The notes: generated by a model not told the origin, from the sequence alone. 64,000 bases of DNA from Mesorhizobium loti (GCF_003148495.1 NZ_QGGH01000004.1:124001-188000), one strand, 5' to 3'; counted from the first letter of the stretch, positions 1 to 9,253 are shown. Numbers and translations are program-made.

Positions 1-2
1 CC

Positions 3-86
3 ATCCTGAAGCGTGCGGCGCAGGCGGTCGACGAGGTAGGCTTCGTGCTGGCCAACCGCTCGGCCGGCAGGATCGCCGCCGAATAA
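3..86 (+). CDS. C-terminal end of an unidentified protein (partial)
   Basis: An open frame runs from the window edge to a TAA at 84-86 and gives 27 residues (ILKRAAQAVDE, then VGFVLANRSAGRIAAE). The helix-friendly, Ala-rich composition looks like a normal protein tail, but the fragment is too short to assign a family. The gene begins outside the window. The 117 bases that follow hold no gene, only the inverted repeat at 169-202. Confidence 0.5.
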   Translation: MLKRAAQAVDEVGFVLANRSAGRIAAE

Positions 87-168
87 CTGCCGGCAGCGGA
101 TTGCGCCAAGGTCTAAATCAGCGTGGCGGGTAACCTCGCTTACGCGCAATTTACGACCGCCCGCTAAA

Positions 169-202
169 ACGTTCCTGTCTGATTCGTCTGGGACAGGAAC
201 GT
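169..202 (+). promoter_or_regulatory. Perfect 11-bp inverted repeat over the ribosome-binding site
   Basis: ACGTTCCTGTC (169-179) and GACAGGAACGT (192-202) are exact inverted repeats with a 12-base spacer, ending one base before the ATG at 204. The AGGAA that would serve as Shine-Dalgarno sequence lies in the right arm, so folding of the mRNA would hide it. It could instead be a protein operator; the sequence alone does not decide. Confidence 0.55.
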
Positions 203-203
203 C

Positions 204-689
204 ATGAGCAAAGCCCTCACATCCTTCGCACTGGTCGCCGTGCTGACCGCCTTGCTCATGGCGTTGAGTCTGGCCGTGGCCAGGCACGGCTATCCCTATG
301 GCGCGATCGGCGTCAGGCGCCTTGACGGCATTGCCGACGCCAGTGTGTTCATCCCGATTGCCGCTGTCTATTTCTTCAGCGCGATGCTGATGATGATCCT
401 GCCGATCAGGGCGGCCGGCATCGTCCTGACGCATGCCGCCGACGCCCTCTTCTGGACCGTGATCGCGCTGTTTGCGACCATCGTCGGCTGTCTGGTCGCC
501 AGATGGGCTTTCGGCCAGGGCAGCGCCGTGTGGGCATTGCTGAACTGGCGGTTCCTGTTTGCGGCGGCGATCGTCGGTTGCCACTTCGTCATGAACGAGC
601 TGCGCCGCAACGTCCTGCTGCGCAGCCTGTTCTTCGTGGTCTTTGCCGCCGCGACGCTGGCCTGCCTGTTCTGGTCGTTCACGCTTTGA
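204..689 (+). CDS. Small multi-pass membrane protein of unknown function
   Basis: The 161-residue product is strongly hydrophobic. About four to five membrane segments can be picked out: residues 5-25 (SFALVAVLTALLMAL), about 48-70, about 80-100, about 115-130 and a C-terminal segment ending LACLFWSFTL. No catalytic motif or known family is recognisable. The ATG at 204 follows AGGAA at a usable distance, but that site sits in a perfect hairpin (169-202). The gene stands alone, convergent with the sox operon. I infer an inner-membrane location only; function is unknown. Confidence 0.7.
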   Translation: MSKALTSFALVAVLTALLMALSLAVARHGYPYGAIGVRRLDGIADASVFIPIAAVYFFSAMLMMILPIRAAGIVLTHAADALFWTVIALFATIVGCLVARWAFGQGSAVWALLNWRFLFAAAIVGCHFVMNELRRNVLLRSLFFVVFAAATLACLFWSFTL

Positions 690-709
690 CGGGATTGTAC
701 TACCGCCAG

Positions 710-1249
710 CTAATCTGCTGATCCGGCGGCGATGTTGCCGGCGGCAATTTCCATCCACGTCCAGAGATAGGCTGCAAGACCGCGATCGACATGGATGCGC
801 AGCTTGCTGCCATGGCGATAGACGACGGCGCTGATACCGGCGAAGGAAAGCGCTGCACTGGCACTCGCTTGGCTGGGATCGAGCGTTGTCCCGCGCGCGA
901 TGAAAGCGTCGAGCGCAGCGCCCTCCACCTCGAACACCTGCAGCCCGGCGCTGATCGCCGTCACCGCGAACCCTTCTGCGTGCCAGCCCGTGGCGATGGC
1001 AAGCGGGCTGTTCGACACGACAAGCAGCCGGTCGCGCGCCAGCCGCGCCGCATAGCGGCCGCCCTGCGCGGCGCCAAAAGCGCCCACGCCAGTTCCGTCG
1101 ATGCCGGAAGCCCGTGCCCACGCGTCGAGGTCGCCGCTGACCAGCAACTGGGTGAGACCCGAGATTGCGCGCACCGCAAGGCCGGGCGCGGTGATAACCG
1201 CACTCTGCCAGTCCGGCGCAACGGACCATTTCTCCGCGAGATCACGCAT
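710..1249 (-). CDS. soxG: Sarcosine oxidase, gamma subunit
   Basis: This is the 179-residue last gene of the soxBDAG operon. The gamma subunit belongs to heterotetrameric sarcosine oxidase, which oxidises sarcosine to glycine, passing the methyl group to tetrahydrofolate and making H2O2. The protein is a weakly conserved, GcvT-like small subunit; the C-terminal YLWTWMEIAAGN fits the family. The start chosen is the ATG at 1247-1249, which overlaps the soxA stop codon by eight bases and implies translational coupling. A longer reading frame to 1342 exists but would overlap soxA by about 100 bases. Confidence 0.85.
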   Translation of the reverse strand: MRDLAEKWSVAPDWQSAVITAPGLAVRAISGLTQLLVSGDLDAWARASGIDGTGVGAFGAAQGGRYAARLARDRLLVVSNSPLAIATGWHAEGFAVTAISAGLQVFEVEGAALDAFIARGTTLDPSQASASAALSFAGISAVVYRHGSKLRIHVDRGLAAYLWTWMEIAAGNIAAGSAD

Positions 1250-4124
1250 GCAGCCGGTCTCCTGCCGGGTCGACGGCGCAAGGGGCGGTAATCGTCGCTT
1301 TGCTGATCTTGCCGAGATGCTGGATGTCGATCGTCTCGCCATGGCGGGCCGCGCCGCGCTCGATCAGGCCAAGTGCAACCGGGCGGCCGAGCGTCGGGCT
1401 TTGGTAGCTGGATGTGACAAAGCCCTGGCTGCGCAATCTGCCGTCGATCCGTTTGATGCCGTGCGCGCCGGTAGGTAGCGGCGCTTCGCCTTGCGGCACC
1501 GCCAATCCGACAAGCTGCATGCGGTTGTCACGCGAGGCCTCCTCTGTGAACAGCGAGCGGCGGCCGACGAACTCGGTCTGGCGTTTGGCGCGCGGGCCGT
1601 CGACGCCCAGATCGTGCGGCAGCGTGGTGCCGTCGGTGTCCTTACCGATGACGATAAAGCCTTTCTCGGCGCGCAGGATCATCAGCGCTTCGAGGCCGAT
1701 GACGACGGCGTCGAACGCCTGGCCGGCCTGGCGCAGTCGCGTCCACAACGGCTCGGCGCGATCGGCCCGGATCGAGATCTCGTAGCTCCGGTCGCCGGTG
1801 AAGCTGACGCGGGCGATGCGGACTTCGTCGCCGGCATAGGTTCCATGACCGACTGCCATATGCGGCAGGTCGGCATCGTCGAGCGAAAGGCTGAGGTCCA
1901 GCGCTTCGAGCAGTTTTCGGGCGTTTGGCCCCGAGACGGTCAGCGTCGCCATGTCTGATGTGGCGTTGTGGATGTAGACAGCGCCGCGGCCAAAACGGTC
2001 CTGACGCCATTCTTCCAGCCGGGCATGCACGGCAGCGACATGCGAGGACGAGCACGACACGACGAAGCGATGCTCGTCCAGCCGCACCAGCACGCCGTCG
2101 TCGAAGACCACGCCGTTTTCCGACAGCATGAAGCCGTAGCGGCAGCGGCCCGGCTTCAACGTCGACATGGTGTTGTAATAGAGGAAATCGACGAACGCCG
2201 CCGCCTGCGGTCCGATCACCTCGACCTTGCCGAGCGTCGAGCCGTCGAACAACGCGACCGACTGGCGGGCGCGTAGCGTCTCGTCCGCGATCGAACGCTC
2301 CGCGTCCGCGCTGCCGCCATAGTGGGCCGGGCGCAGCCAGCCGCCATATTCCTGGAAGACAGCGCCATTGGCGCGGTGGACGTTTTCGAGCGGCAACCGC
2401 CGCACAGGCGCCATCAATTCGCCGACGCGCGCGCCGGCAAAGCTTGCCAACGGCACCGGCGTGAACGGCGGACGATAAGTTGTCGTGCCGACCTCCGGCA
2501 CCGTGCGGCCGGTGATCCCGGCCATCAGCGCCAGGCCGGGCAGGTTGGAGGTCTTGCCCTGGTCGGTCGCCATGCCCAGCGTGGTGTAGCGCTTCAGATG
2601 TTCGACCGAGACGAAGTTTTCCCGCGCCGCAAGCTCGACGTCCTTCACCGTCACGTCGTTCTGGTAGTCGATCCAGATGCGTCCCTTCGAGCCCGGAATC
2701 GGCCATGCCGGGAGGATGCCGCCCGTCGCCTCCGGTCCGGTGCTGCGCGGTAGGGCAGCCTTCGTCTGGCCGAGCGATGCAACGACGGTGCCGGCGCCAG
2801 CAAACACGTCCGACAAGGCGACCGCGCCGGCTGCGGCACCAACCACGGCGATGCCGTCGACCGGATCGCCGGGCAGAAAGGCTGCGCGCTCTTCGCTCCA
2901 GGCGAGCTTGCCCTTGGCCTGGCCGAAGAGATGAATGGTCGGCGTCCAGCCGCCGGAGATCAGCAAGCAATCGGTATCCAACCTCGTGCCGTCGTCGAGC
3001 GTCACGCCGTCGACGCGCAGCCTGCCACTGGCGGAAGCCAGGGCGCGCCGTTTGACCAGCCGGACATTGGCGGGCGCGTTAGGCGTGCCGTCGCGCCGCA
3101 GGTCGACAAGCGTGACTTCAGCACCTGCCTCGGCAAGCGCCCCTGCCGTTTCATAAGCGCTGTCATTGTTGGTGGCGACGACAATGCGGCGGCCGACAAG
3201 TACGGCATGGCGCCTGAGATAGGCGAGCGCCGCGTCCGCCGACATAATGCCCGGCAGGTCGTTGTTGGCGAAAGGCAGCGGCCGCTCGATGGCGCCGGTC
3301 GCCAGCACGATCTGGCGCGGCCTGACCCGCCACAGCGTATCCGGCCGGCCATCGGGATGACGCTGGTTCAGCCCGACCAGATTGTGGTCGTAGACGCCGA
3401 AGGCGGTGGTCGAAGGCAGGATCAGCTGGCCGGCCGAGGCAAGTGCTGCAATCGTCTCCGCAATCCAGGCGGCCGCCGGCTTGCCGTCGATCTCACCGGC
3501 ACGATGGCCGAGCGACCCGCCGGGGCTCTGCTGGTCGTCGACCAATGTGACGGTCAGACCAGCACCAGACGCCAGTCTTGCCGCCGCCAGCCCTGCCGGT
3601 CCCGCACCCACCACCAGCACGTCGCAATGATGGTTGATCTGGTCCGCTGTGCCCGGCGAGGTCCAGTCCGCATCGACCTTGCCCAGCCCCGCCATGGCGC
3701 GGATGCGCGGCTCGAACCTGTGCCAGTCCGGCCACATGAAGGTCTTGTAGTAGAACGCCGCAGGAATGAAGCGCGCAAAACGGTCGAGGAAGGCGTTGCG
3801 ATCGGCCAGCGCGCTGGGTGTGGCGTTGACGCTTCTCGCCACCAGCCCGTCGCGCGCCGGCTCGGTCGTGGCGCGCGTGTTGGGCGTCGCTCGCGGGCCG
3901 CCGATGTCGATCAGCGCGTTCGGCTCCTCGACGCCGGCGCCCCATATGCCGCGCGGCCGATGATATTTGAAACTGCGGCCGACGACCGCGACATCACCCG
4001 CCAGCAGCGCCGAGGCGATGGTGTCGCCGGCAAAACCGTGCACTGTAGCCCCGTCGAAGCTGAAGCGGATCGGGCGCGTGCGGTCGATGGCGCTGCCGCC
4101 GGTGGCTAGACGCGAGGCGGTCAC
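1242..4124 (-). CDS. soxA: Sarcosine oxidase, alpha subunit
   Basis: The 960-residue large subunit of heterotetrameric sarcosine oxidase. In order it shows an N-terminal domain related to 2Fe-2S folds but without cluster cysteines (about 15-110), an FAD/NAD-binding Rossmann motif GAGPAG at 173-178, a second pyridine-nucleotide domain in the middle (VGRRIVVATNNDSAYETA), and a C-terminal GcvT-like folate-binding half from about 600. Length and order match rhizobial SoxA. Its start overlaps the end of soxD by four bases (ATGA) and its end overlaps soxG. Expected to be cytosolic. Confidence 0.95.
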   Translation of the reverse strand: MTASRLATGGSAIDRTRPIRFSFDGATVHGFAGDTIASALLAGDVAVVGRSFKYHRPRGIWGAGVEEPNALIDIGGPRATPNTRATTEPARDGLVARSVNATPSALADRNAFLDRFARFIPAAFYYKTFMWPDWHRFEPRIRAMAGLGKVDADWTSPGTADQINHHCDVLVVGAGPAGLAAARLASGAGLTVTLVDDQQSPGGSLGHRAGEIDGKPAAAWIAETIAALASAGQLILPSTTAFGVYDHNLVGLNQRHPDGRPDTLWRVRPRQIVLATGAIERPLPFANNDLPGIMSADAALAYLRRHAVLVGRRIVVATNNDSAYETAGALAEAGAEVTLVDLRRDGTPNAPANVRLVKRRALASASGRLRVDGVTLDDGTRLDTDCLLISGGWTPTIHLFGQAKGKLAWSEERAAFLPGDPVDGIAVVGAAAGAVALSDVFAGAGTVVASLGQTKAALPRSTGPEATGGILPAWPIPGSKGRIWIDYQNDVTVKDVELAARENFVSVEHLKRYTTLGMATDQGKTSNLPGLALMAGITGRTVPEVGTTTYRPPFTPVPLASFAGARVGELMAPVRRLPLENVHRANGAVFQEYGGWLRPAHYGGSADAERSIADETLRARQSVALFDGSTLGKVEVIGPQAAAFVDFLYYNTMSTLKPGRCRYGFMLSENGVVFDDGVLVRLDEHRFVVSCSSSHVAAVHARLEEWRQDRFGRGAVYIHNATSDMATLTVSGPNARKLLEALDLSLSLDDADLPHMAVGHGTYAGDEVRIARVSFTGDRSYEISIRADRAEPLWTRLRQAGQAFDAVVIGLEALMILRAEKGFIVIGKDTDGTTLPHDLGVDGPRAKRQTEFVGRRSLFTEEASRDNRMQLVGLAVPQGEAPLPTGAHGIKRIDGRLRSQGFVTSSYQSPTLGRPVALGLIERGAARHGETIDIQHLGKISKATITAPCAVDPAGDRLHA

Positions 4125-4387
4125 GCCGCGTGCTCCCCGCCGAGAGCGGCCGAGGACAGCACCTTGTGGCTGACCGTGTCACGCTCCATGACGAAGAACT
4201 CGCCGCAGTTCATGTGAACCCAAATCTCGCGCGCCGTGCCTTTAGGGTTGGTGCGCAGATAGAGGTAATCAGCCCAGCGATCGATCGGCACGTCGGCGCC
4301 ATCCGGCCTGATGTTGCCGGCATCGCCGCCAAAGTGGAACTCGGTCTCGTCACGCGGGCCGCAGAATGGGCAAGGAAAGATCTGCAT
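4121..4387 (-). CDS. soxD: Sarcosine oxidase, delta subunit
   Basis: An 88-residue protein beginning MQIFPCPFCGPRDETEF. The CPFCG pair and the later VHMNCGEFF segment are the conserved, probably zinc-binding, elements of the delta subunit of heterotetrameric sarcosine oxidase. The length is normal for the family. It lies between soxB (8-base gap) and soxA (4-base overlap), the usual rhizobial order B-D-A-G, so co-translation with its partner subunits is likely. Confidence 0.93.
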   Translation of the reverse strand: MQIFPCPFCGPRDETEFHFGGDAGNIRPDGADVPIDRWADYLYLRTNPKGTAREIWVHMNCGEFFVMERDTVSHKVLSSAALGGEHAA

Positions 4388-4395
4388 AAAATCCT

Positions 4396-5649
4396 CTAAT
4401 GCGCGATGCCGGAGCCGGCCGCTTCGTCGATCAGCCGCCCGCTGGCGAAGCGATCCAGGTCAAACGGACGGCTGATGTCGTTGTGTTTGCCTGACGCCAG
4501 CAACTGCGCCAGCAGCGTGCCGCCGGCGGGGATGGCCTTGAAGCCGCCCGTGCCCCAGCCACAATTGAGGAACAGGCCGGGCAGCGGCGATTCACCGATG
4601 ATCGGCGAGGAGTCCGGCACGACATCGACAATGCCAGCCCATTGCCGCATCAGCTTCAACTGACCGAAGATCGGGAACATCTCCAGCAGGCCGGCAATCA
4701 CCGTCTCCAGCGTCGGCAAATTGCCGCGCTGCGCATAGGAGGGGATGCGGTCGAGCCCACCGCCGATGACGATCTCGCCCTTGTCCGACTGGCTGACATA
4801 GACGCCGCAGCCGGGCGACAGCACCACCGTGTCGAGGATCGGCTTGACCGGCTCGGAAACGCAGGCCTGCAGCGCATAGGAATTGATCGGCAGCCGGAAG
4901 CCGGCCTTGGCCGCCAGCACCGAGGAATGCCCGGCCACCGCCATGCCGATTCGGTCGGCCCGGATCGCGCCACGCGAAGTCTGGACGCCGCGGCAGCGGC
5001 CGCCCTCGATGATGAAATCGGTGATCTCGCAGTTCTGGATGATGTCGACACCGAGCCGGCTCGCCGCCCGCGCATAACCCCAGGCGACCGCGTCATGGCG
5101 CGCCGTGCCGGCCCTGCCTTGCCAGATGCCGCCGAACACCGGGAAGCGTGCGTCCGGCGAAAAATTGTAGATCGGCGCCACCCGGCGCACATCCTCAGGT
5201 GAAAACAGCTCGGCATCGACGCCGTTGATCTGCATGGCGTTGACGGTGCGCGCGCCGATCTCCATCTCGGCGGTCGAGTGGCACAGATTGACCATGCCGC
5301 GCTGCGACAGCATCACATTGTAGTTCAAATCCTTGGCCAGCCCCTCATAGAGCCGGTGTGCCAGCCCGTAGAGTTCGACGCTTTCCGGATAATAGTAGTT
5401 GGAGCGCACCACGGTGGTGTTGCGGCCGGTGTTGCCGCCGCCGATCCAGCCTTTTTCCAGCACAGCGACTCTGGTGATATTGTGGTTCTTGGCCAGGTAA
5501 TAGGCGGTCGCCAGCCCATGGCCGCCGCCGCCAATGACGATCGCGTCGTAGGACGGCTTCGGTTCTGGCGAGCGCCAGGCCGGCTGCCAGCCGGTCTGGC
5601 CGGCCAGGCCCTCCTTGAACAGCGACAGAGCGGAATAGCGTCGGGTCAT
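4396..5649 (-). CDS. soxB: Sarcosine oxidase, beta subunit
   Basis: The 417-residue beta subunit carries the FAD site where sarcosine is oxidised. The dinucleotide-binding motif IVIGGGGHG is near residue 38-46, and GRAGTARHDAVAWGY lies in the region that holds the covalent flavin in the family. The start chosen is the ATG at 5647-5649 (MTRRYSALSLFKEGL), which gives the usual length; the frame stays open to 5790 but that would run into the upstream gene. First gene of the sox block, 82 bases downstream of the dimethylglycine dehydrogenase-like gene. Confidence 0.95.
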   Translation of the reverse strand: MTRRYSALSLFKEGLAGQTGWQPAWRSPEPKPSYDAIVIGGGGHGLATAYYLAKNHNITRVAVLEKGWIGGGNTGRNTTVVRSNYYYPESVELYGLAHRLYEGLAKDLNYNVMLSQRGMVNLCHSTAEMEIGARTVNAMQINGVDAELFSPEDVRRVAPIYNFSPDARFPVFGGIWQGRAGTARHDAVAWGYARAASRLGVDIIQNCEITDFIIEGGRCRGVQTSRGAIRADRIGMAVAGHSSVLAAKAGFRLPINSYALQACVSEPVKPILDTVVLSPGCGVYVSQSDKGEIVIGGGLDRIPSYAQRGNLPTLETVIAGLLEMFPIFGQLKLMRQWAGIVDVVPDSSPIIGESPLPGLFLNCGWGTGGFKAIPAGGTLLAQLLASGKHNDISRPFDLDRFASGRLIDEAAGSGIAH

Positions 5650-5731
5650 GGCGTGCCGGACAGGCCTGATGTTCGGAAAGGAGCGTGGATCATCGTATGG
5701 CCTTTTGCACCGATGGCGCCGGTTCGATCGG

Positions 5732-8143
5732 TCATGCCCGCATCGCCTTGCCCAGTGGATCGTATGGCGACGAAGCGATGACGCGCGCACCTCTTTCGAC
5801 GCCGACGATGTGGGTTGTCAACTGCGTATCGATATCGGCCGCCTCGCGCTCGACCAGCGCCATGGCGAGGCTCTTGCCGACCGTATGGCCATAGCCGCCG
5901 GAGGTGACGAAGCCGGCAAGCCTGCCCTTGTTCCAGACCGGCTCGTAGCCACTGGCATCGGCGTCCGCAGCGTCGATCTCGAGCGTCACCAGCGTGCGCC
6001 TCGATGGAGCCTGCTGCTCTTTCAGGGCCGCCTCACGCCCGATGAAGTCGCCCTTGTCGAAGGCAACCCAGCGGTCCATGCCGGTCTCATCGGGCGTATA
6101 GTCCTGCGTGAACTCGCGCGACCAGATTCCAAAACTCTTTTCGATCCGCAGCGAATTGACCGCGCCGAAGCCGTATTCGGTCACGCCCAGATCCTTGCCT
6201 GCCGCCAGCAGCGCGCGGCGCAGGCCCGCATGCTCATTGGCCTGGCAATGGATCTCGTAGCCAAGCTCGCCGATGACCGACAGCCGCCCGACCTTGGCCC
6301 GCACCAGCCCGACATCCAATGTCTTGCAGGCGAGGAAGCCGAAGGCCTCGTGCGAGACATCCTGGTGTGTCAGCCGCTCAAGCAGCTTTCGCGCATTGGG
6401 TCCGGCCAGCGAGAGACCGACGACCGCATCGGAAATGTCGCGGACGGTGACGCCATCGCCCAAATGCTGTTCGAACCAGCGCATGTGCCACTGGCGCAGG
6501 TAATAGGAGCCCATGATCCACCAGGAGCCATCGCCCCAGTTGAAGACGGTGAGGTCGCCCTTGAGCTTACCGTTTTCGCCCAGCATCGGTGCGAGTTTGG
6601 CGCGTCCCGGCTTGGGCAGCGCACAGGCCAGCAGCCGGTCGAGCCGGGCCTCGGCCTGCGGCCCGGTGATCTCGTAGCGCGAGAAGGCGGTGATATCGAG
6701 CAGGCCGACGCCTTCGCGCACCTTGCGGCATTCCTGTGCGACGATGTCGAAGGCGTTGGAGCGCTTCAGCGTCGGTGTCTCGACGAAGCCTTGCGGCGCG
6801 AAATAGAGCGGCACTTCCATGCCCCAGGAATTGCCCCAGCGCGCTCCGGCGGCGTCCATGGCGTCATGCGCGCCGGCCGTCTTCAAGCGCCGTCCCGCCG
6901 GCAGCTGCTCGTTCGGATAGCTCATGACGAAGCGGCGCGAATAGAATTGCCCGGTGGTCTGCCTGATGTATTCGCGGTTGGAGGCGAAGTCGCCGTAGCG
7001 GGCGATGTCCATGCCGTAGACATCAGCTTCCGGCTCGCCATGGATCATCCATTCGGCAAGCGACTTGCCGACGCCGCCACCTTGCAGGAAGCCGGCCATG
7101 ACGCCGCACGCCACCCAGTAGTTGGGAACGCCGCGCACCGGGCCAACCAGCGGATTGCCGTCCGGCGAGAAGGTGAAGGCGCCATTCACCCAGCGCTTGA
7201 TGCCGGCTGTTTCCAGGCAGGGGTAACGGCTGAAGCCGAGGGCCAGCTCGTCGGCGATGCGGTCGGTGTCTTCCTGGATCAGTTCGATGCCGTAGTCCCA
7301 CGGAGCGCCGTCCATGTTCCAGTGCTTGTGGTTGATCTCGTAGATGCCGAGCAACAGGCCTTTCTGCTCCTGGCGCATGTAGGTGAAGCCTTCGAGATCG
7401 ACGATCAGCGGCAATTCCTTGTCCAGCGCCTGGATTTCGGGTAGCGCCTCGGTGACGAGATAATGGTGCTCCATCGGCGACACCGGCAGATCGATGCCGG
7501 CCATCCGGCCGACCTGCTTGGCCCACAGCCCGCCGGCATTGACGACGTGCTCGGCAATCACCGTGCCCTTCTCTGTGACCACGTCCCAGCTGCCATCGGC
7601 ACGGCGGTTGAGTGCCAGCACCCGGTTGTGCTCGATGATGTCGGCGCCGCGCAGCCTGGCCGCCTTGGCATAGGCGTGCACGACGCCCGAGGGGTCGATA
7701 TGGCCTTCGCGCGCGGCATAGAGCCCACCCAGCATGCCGTCGGTGTTGAGGATCGGGCATCGCTGCTTGATCTCATCGACGCCGACCAGATGGACATCGT
7801 CTATGCCCATGGTCTGGAAGATGCGATAGGACGCCTTCAGCCATTCCCAGCGCTCCGGCGCCGAGGCGACCGAGATGCCGCCGGTCATGTGCATGCCGAT
7901 GCTCTGGCCCGATTCCGCCTCGACCTCGGAGAGCAGGTCGATCGTGTAGGCCTGCAGCGCGGCGATGTTGGGATCGGCGTTCAGCGCATGGAAGCCACCG
8001 GCCGCATGCCAGCTGGATCCTGCGGTCAGCACCTCGCGTTCGATGAGCGCGACGTCGTTCCAGCCGAACTTCGCCAGGTGATAGAGCACCGAGGCTCCAA
8101 CCACGCCGCCGCCGATGACGATCGCCCTATATTGGGATTTCAT
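5732..8143 (-). CDS. Dimethylglycine/sarcosine dehydrogenase-like flavoprotein
   Basis: An 803-residue FAD enzyme with an N-terminal oxidase domain (IVIGGGVVG at about 8-16) and a C-terminal GcvT-type aminomethyltransferase half. SSWHAAGG with His46 matches the histidine that binds FAD covalently in dimethylglycine and sarcosine dehydrogenases. It probably demethylates dimethylglycine (or sarcosine) and passes one-carbon units to tetrahydrofolate, feeding sarcosine to the SoxBDAG oxidase encoded just downstream. The ATG at 8141-8143 is preferred over 8194 because it begins directly at the Rossmann fold. A candidate TetR site lies 45 bases upstream. Exact substrate is inferred. Confidence 0.85.
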   Translation of the reverse strand: MKSQYRAIVIGGGVVGASVLYHLAKFGWNDVALIEREVLTAGSSWHAAGGFHALNADPNIAALQAYTIDLLSEVEAESGQSIGMHMTGGISVASAPERWEWLKASYRIFQTMGIDDVHLVGVDEIKQRCPILNTDGMLGGLYAAREGHIDPSGVVHAYAKAARLRGADIIEHNRVLALNRRADGSWDVVTEKGTVIAEHVVNAGGLWAKQVGRMAGIDLPVSPMEHHYLVTEALPEIQALDKELPLIVDLEGFTYMRQEQKGLLLGIYEINHKHWNMDGAPWDYGIELIQEDTDRIADELALGFSRYPCLETAGIKRWVNGAFTFSPDGNPLVGPVRGVPNYWVACGVMAGFLQGGGVGKSLAEWMIHGEPEADVYGMDIARYGDFASNREYIRQTTGQFYSRRFVMSYPNEQLPAGRRLKTAGAHDAMDAAGARWGNSWGMEVPLYFAPQGFVETPTLKRSNAFDIVAQECRKVREGVGLLDITAFSRYEITGPQAEARLDRLLACALPKPGRAKLAPMLGENGKLKGDLTVFNWGDGSWWIMGSYYLRQWHMRWFEQHLGDGVTVRDISDAVVGLSLAGPNARKLLERLTHQDVSHEAFGFLACKTLDVGLVRAKVGRLSVIGELGYEIHCQANEHAGLRRALLAAGKDLGVTEYGFGAVNSLRIEKSFGIWSREFTQDYTPDETGMDRWVAFDKGDFIGREAALKEQQAPSRRTLVTLEIDAADADASGYEPVWNKGRLAGFVTSGGYGHTVGKSLAMALVEREAADIDTQLTTHIVGVERGARVIASSPYDPLGKAMRA

Positions 8144-8187
8144 CCTGTCGCACTCCACCCAGTCAGTGCGGGGCAACCTAGTGGCAT

Positions 8188-8200
8188 TGTACATCAGTGT
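8188..8200 (-). promoter_or_regulatory. Candidate TetR operator before the dimethylglycine dehydrogenase operon
   Basis: On the minus strand this reads ACACTGATGTACA. It matches the site ACACTAATGTACA at 9030-9042, in front of the TetR gene, at 12 of 13 positions. It sits 45 bases before the start at 8143, where a repressor would block transcription. The link to the TetR protein is inferred from this repetition. Confidence 0.5.
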
Positions 8201-8324
8201 CTAGTGCTTTGCGTGACTCCGCACAGCGGTTGCGTTGTCGCTGTGGTCACGGTTGACAACGATGCGAGCGAGGACGCCTCTTGCGCATGCCGGTCGAGAG
8301 GCGGACATGCTGCTATCGGGATGG

Positions 8325-9002
8325 CTAGCGGCTGCGGGGAACGGTTTTCTCGACGTAGCGCGAGAAATCCTCGACGTCCTGGGGGGACGGCTCCTGGCCG
8401 GTAAAACTGCGTAGATACGAGGCAACTTGAGCCAGGCGGCTGCTCATCGGCTCGTTGAGTTCGAGCGAGTAATAGCCGATCTGCATGAAATAGAGCACAC
8501 GGGCCCGCACGAACGCATCCACCTCGTCATAGCCATGACGCATGAACATGTCGCGAATGGCGTTGACGCGCTCCTCGTCGGCCTCGTCGAGCGCGCGCCG
8601 GATGGCAGGCGACCGGCGAGCCCAGGCCCTGATCGCGAAATCCAGTTGCGGATCGAACAGCCTTTCGTCCACCCAGCATTCGAAAATGCTCATCACCCCG
8701 CGGATGACGGTGGCGGAAGGCCGCCTGGCGCGTTCGACGATGAATTTGGTGTTGGTCTGCCGCCAATAGTCGAGCAACTGGTCGAGCAGATCCTGCCGGC
8801 TCTTGAAATACCAGTAGAAGCTGGAGCGCGACACGTCGAGCTTCTGGCCCAGCGTCAGCACGCGGACACGTTCGACGCCATCCGAGATCAACGTTTCAAG
8901 CGCAAGCTTCAGCCAGTCTTCGCGAGTGGCCTTGATGTTGCCGGTGACGCCGGCGCGCTGGATCGTCGTTTCGAGAGCTGCCATCAAAACGACGCATGAC
9001 AC
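8325..9002 (-). CDS. TetR-family transcriptional regulator
   Basis: A 225-residue protein with an N-terminal TetR helix-turn-helix: LTLGQKLDVSRSSFYWYFKS contains the hallmark turn and SFYWYF recognition helix. The rest is a helical ligand-binding domain. The ATG at 9002 is preceded by GAGG at good spacing; an in-frame ATG at 8984 is possible. It lies upstream of and co-directional with the dimethylglycine dehydrogenase/sox operon. Matching 13-bp sites before both suggest autoregulation and control of methylglycine catabolism. The ligand is unknown. Confidence 0.88.
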   Translation of the reverse strand: MSCVVLMAALETTIQRAGVTGNIKATREDWLKLALETLISDGVERVRVLTLGQKLDVSRSSFYWYFKSRQDLLDQLLDYWRQTNTKFIVERARRPSATVIRGVMSIFECWVDERLFDPQLDFAIRAWARRSPAIRRALDEADEERVNAIRDMFMRHGYDEVDAFVRARVLYFMQIGYYSLELNEPMSSRLAQVASYLRSFTGQEPSPQDVEDFSRYVEKTVPRSR

Positions 9003-9029
9003 GCTGCCTCAGGCAAATCAAGGCCGTGT

Positions 9030-9042
9030 ACACTAATGTACA
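9030..9042 (+). promoter_or_regulatory. Candidate TetR operator before the regulator gene
   Basis: ACACTAATGTACA lies within the longer symmetric stretch GTGTACACTAATGTACA, 27 bases upstream of the TetR start. It repeats the site at 8188-8200. It also lies between the TetR gene and the divergent aldehyde dehydrogenase, so it might affect both. Confidence 0.5.
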
Positions 9043-9253
9043 GCGCAATTCGATCAACTCCAAATGGCGCGTCACGGATGTTAGCCGGATTGAGTCGACA
9101 GGGCGCTACGGCCATCGCGTCATCGGCGTGGCGCAGAGCCAGGGGATTTTTGTCGCGGCCACCGGCTCAGTGTTTGCTTTCCCGCAAGGCAATTGTCTGG
9201 CAAATACCAGTTCAGACAGATGCCCGCGCGGCCAACCAGCAGGAACACACAAC

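Noticed and set aside
169..190. A LexA-like GTTC-N7-ATTC within the upstream inverted repeat
   Set aside because: One half-site base deviates from the alphaproteobacterial GTTC-N7-GTTC box and the match is explained by the longer exact inverted repeat.
2931..4109. A 392-residue plus-strand open frame
   Set aside because: It lies opposite soxA, has the Arg/Gln/His-rich composition of an antisense shadow and matches no family; soxA is clearly coding.
5648..7444. A 598-residue plus-strand open frame
   Set aside because: It mirrors the dimethylglycine dehydrogenase-like gene on the other strand; long antisense frames are common in GC-rich DNA.
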